Assembly: GCA_030068525.1 (NCBI GenBank)
Contig: JASJOS010000023.1
Span: forward strand, 1 to 64,000
Direction: 5' to 3'
From: Xanthocytophaga flava
GTDB lineage: Bacteria > Bacteroidota > Bacteroidia > Cytophagales > 172606-1
Length of the DNA stretch: 64,000 bases
The notes beneath the pieces are model-generated. The model had not been told where the DNA came from, made no database searches, and saw only the letters and a program-made list of their open reading frames with translations. Of the stretch, positions 62,857-64,000 are shown one piece after another. Made by a program: the position numbers and the translations under genes. Position 1 is the first letter of the stretch; each line of letters opens with the position of its first letter.

Positions 62857-63941
62857 TGTAATAATGTGTGACTGATGCCAATATTATCGGTTTGTTCTAC
62901 AACTGTAAATCCAGCTTTTTCTATGCAGGCGATAAATATATCCGAACGATACATCTGGCTATTTCCATTAGCCATACAGGTAAAATACAAGGAGGTTTGT
63001 TGCAGACAGAATGCTGATGTCGGATACTTTTGTCGATCCCAGAATGTCTCCATGATAAACAGCGTACCATCTTCTTTTAATGCCTTGTGGGCCTTAGTAG
63101 CTATATCTGTAATTTCTTCATCAGAAAAGCAATCCAGAAACTGACTCATCCAGATGGCATCAAATCCAGTGGGAAGAGTGGCTTCTGGCTGGAGAATATT
63201 GACAGGATAAAAAGAGATCCGGTTTTTATCAGGATGCTGAGAAGTTTCCTCTTTCGCCATTGCTATCTGTTGTGGCAGATCTGCAATGGTAACCTGTACT
63301 TCTTTGTTGAAATCTATACATTGTCTGGCCCACTTGCCTGTATTACCTCCGACATCCAGTAATGTAGAGGGTGTATGACTAAACACAATGGGAAGAACTT
63401 TGGAAAAAGAGTCGTCTGAATAGAAATGGTCAAAGGCAAACCAGCTTTCCTTGGCCTGTAATGGTAGGGAAGACAATGCCTGATAGATGGTGGACCATTG
63501 CTCTCCAAAGTGTTTTAGGCCTATGGGTTTTCCTTCCTGAATAGACTCTGTAAGGTGAAAGAATCCCTGATAGTTTATATCATTGACAAAATCCATATTG
63601 GCTCTTGTCATAGGATCATGCAGAATAAAGAATCCTGTTTTGGTCAGGACATATTTTTCGCTCTGCCACAATAGCAAACCTATACCCAAACCAGCTTCAA
63701 CCAGTACTCGTACACCATATGCTGAGATCTGAGTAACAGATACGATTTCTGGTAGTGTTAGCCCATCTGTACTATTGTCAATTACTTCCAATATCTTCAG
63801 ATCTCTCAATGCTTTTGTTGCCTGAAAGACCATTGGACCAAATGCTATTTTTTGTGCCTCATGTTTGGCTTCAATTGCTGAAAGTTTCTCTTTCTGATAA
63901 AATGATAGTGATGAAAAAGAATCTGGATCTTGAATATTCAT
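62841..63941 (-). CDS. SAM-dependent O-methyltransferase-like protein
   Basis: The 366-residue protein starts at the ATG at 63941 (MNIQDPDSFSSLSF), which overlaps the stop of the upstream gene (ATGA); a TTG start six codons earlier is less likely. It has an N-terminal dimerisation/winged-helix part and a Rossmann methyltransferase with TLLDVGGNTGKWARQCIDF, followed by FDAIWMSQFLDCFSDEE. It fits plant/bacterial O-methyltransferases acting on phenols, so methylation of the pigment's aryl head is plausible. Confidence 0.85.
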   Translation of the reverse strand: MNIQDPDSFSSLSFYQKEKLSAIEAKHEAQKIAFGPMVFQATKALRDLKILEVIDNSTDGLTLPEIVSVTQISAYGVRVLVEAGLGIGLLLWQSEKYVLTKTGFFILHDPMTRANMDFVNDINYQGFFHLTESIQEGKPIGLKHFGEQWSTIYQALSSLPLQAKESWFAFDHFYSDDSFSKVLPIVFSHTPSTLLDVGGNTGKWARQCIDFNKEVQVTIADLPQQIAMAKEETSQHPDKNRISFYPVNILQPEATLPTGFDAIWMSQFLDCFSDEEITDIATKAHKALKEDGTLFIMETFWDRQKYPTSAFCLQQTSLYFTCMANGNSQMYRSDIFIACIEKAGFTVVEQTDNIGISHTLLQCKKK

Positions 63942-64000
63942 GGGCGGTCTACTTTCCAAAAATCATAATAATTAAACCATTGATAGGGATACAAACGAAT
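63938..64000 (-). CDS. Acyltransferase C-terminal fragment (lipid A acyltransferase-like)
   Basis: The frame is open from the right edge to a TGA at 63938-63940 and ends LYPYQWFNYYDFWKVDRP. The PYQWFNYYDFW tail is typical of LpxL/HtrB-like acyltransferases in Bacteroidota pigment clusters. Only 20 residues are visible, so the identity is tentative. It shows that the operon continues beyond the window. Confidence 0.55.
   Translation of the reverse strand: MRLYPYQWFNYYDFWKVDRP

Overview
The window reads as a chromosome segment of a Bacteroidota bacterium, most likely a Cytophagales relative. The grounds are a T9SS-type secretion tail, Bacteroidota-style promoters (TTG plus TAnnTTTG), a flexirubin/aryl-polyene type pigment operon, GLPGLI/DUF4412-like and LolA-like envelope proteins, and a moderately AT-rich composition. 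The genus is inference. No rRNA or tRNA gene was seen.

Region 1 (1-14075) is a complete type I-B CRISPR-Cas locus. Two CRISPR arrays face outward (151-1038 and 12591-14075) and carry near-identical inverted leaders. Between them lie cas2, cas1, cas4, cas3, cas5, cas7, cas8b and, further right, cas6 and a WYL regulator, all on the minus strand. Between cas8b and cas6 sits a plus-strand cassette: a JAMM-motif protein, a 66-aa protein, a pair of degenerate CRISPR repeats around a short pseudo-spacer, and a terminator. The pseudo-spacer matches the cas8b promoter at 16 of its first 19 positions. The mismatches fall at 6, 12 and 16, and a CCA trinucleotide sits in the PAM position. This looks like a CreR/CreA-type crRNA-like RNA that would steer Cascade to the cas promoter, and it is the most exciting item here. 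The arrays carry two repeat alleles in a reciprocal pattern, best explained by an inversion of the whole cas block through array-array recombination. An IS3-type element ends at the distal edge of array 1.

Region 2 (14079-21822) holds a small membrane protein, a TPR protein, a secreted GH43 glycosidase, a 1255-aa secreted NHL/IPT/T9SS protein, and a 1-kb non-coding stretch with hairpin repeats. Region 3 (21823-29259) encodes a 2039-aa soluble hybrid histidine kinase with ten tandem 92-aa HAMP-pair units and three receivers, plus a receiver-kinase 6 bp downstream. Region 4 (29573-36811) combines two zinc-peptidase-like exported proteins with three enzymes of trans-4-hydroxyproline breakdown (DHDPS-family deaminase, epimerase, FAD dehydrogenase), suggesting use of hydroxyproline-rich peptides. 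Region 5 (36966-48371) is a mixed stretch of small, membrane, envelope and signalling genes: a DUF1801 protein, a frameshifted gene, PrsW, GLPGLI, a beta-barrel candidate, paralogous small proteins around a DJ-1 gene, a GAF/PAS sensor and a beta-propeller lipoprotein.

Region 6 (48546-64000) is a tightly packed minus-strand operon of 16 genes, entering from beyond the right edge, for a flexirubin/aryl-polyene type pigment. It has ketosynthases, a chain-length-factor-like KS, ACP, two hotdog dehydratases, a thioesterase, an O-methyltransferase, acyltransferases, LolA, an MMPL-PlsC-methyltransferase fusion, a glycosyltransferase, a polysaccharide deacetylase and a CrtI-like FAD enzyme. The aryl-starter genes are not in view.
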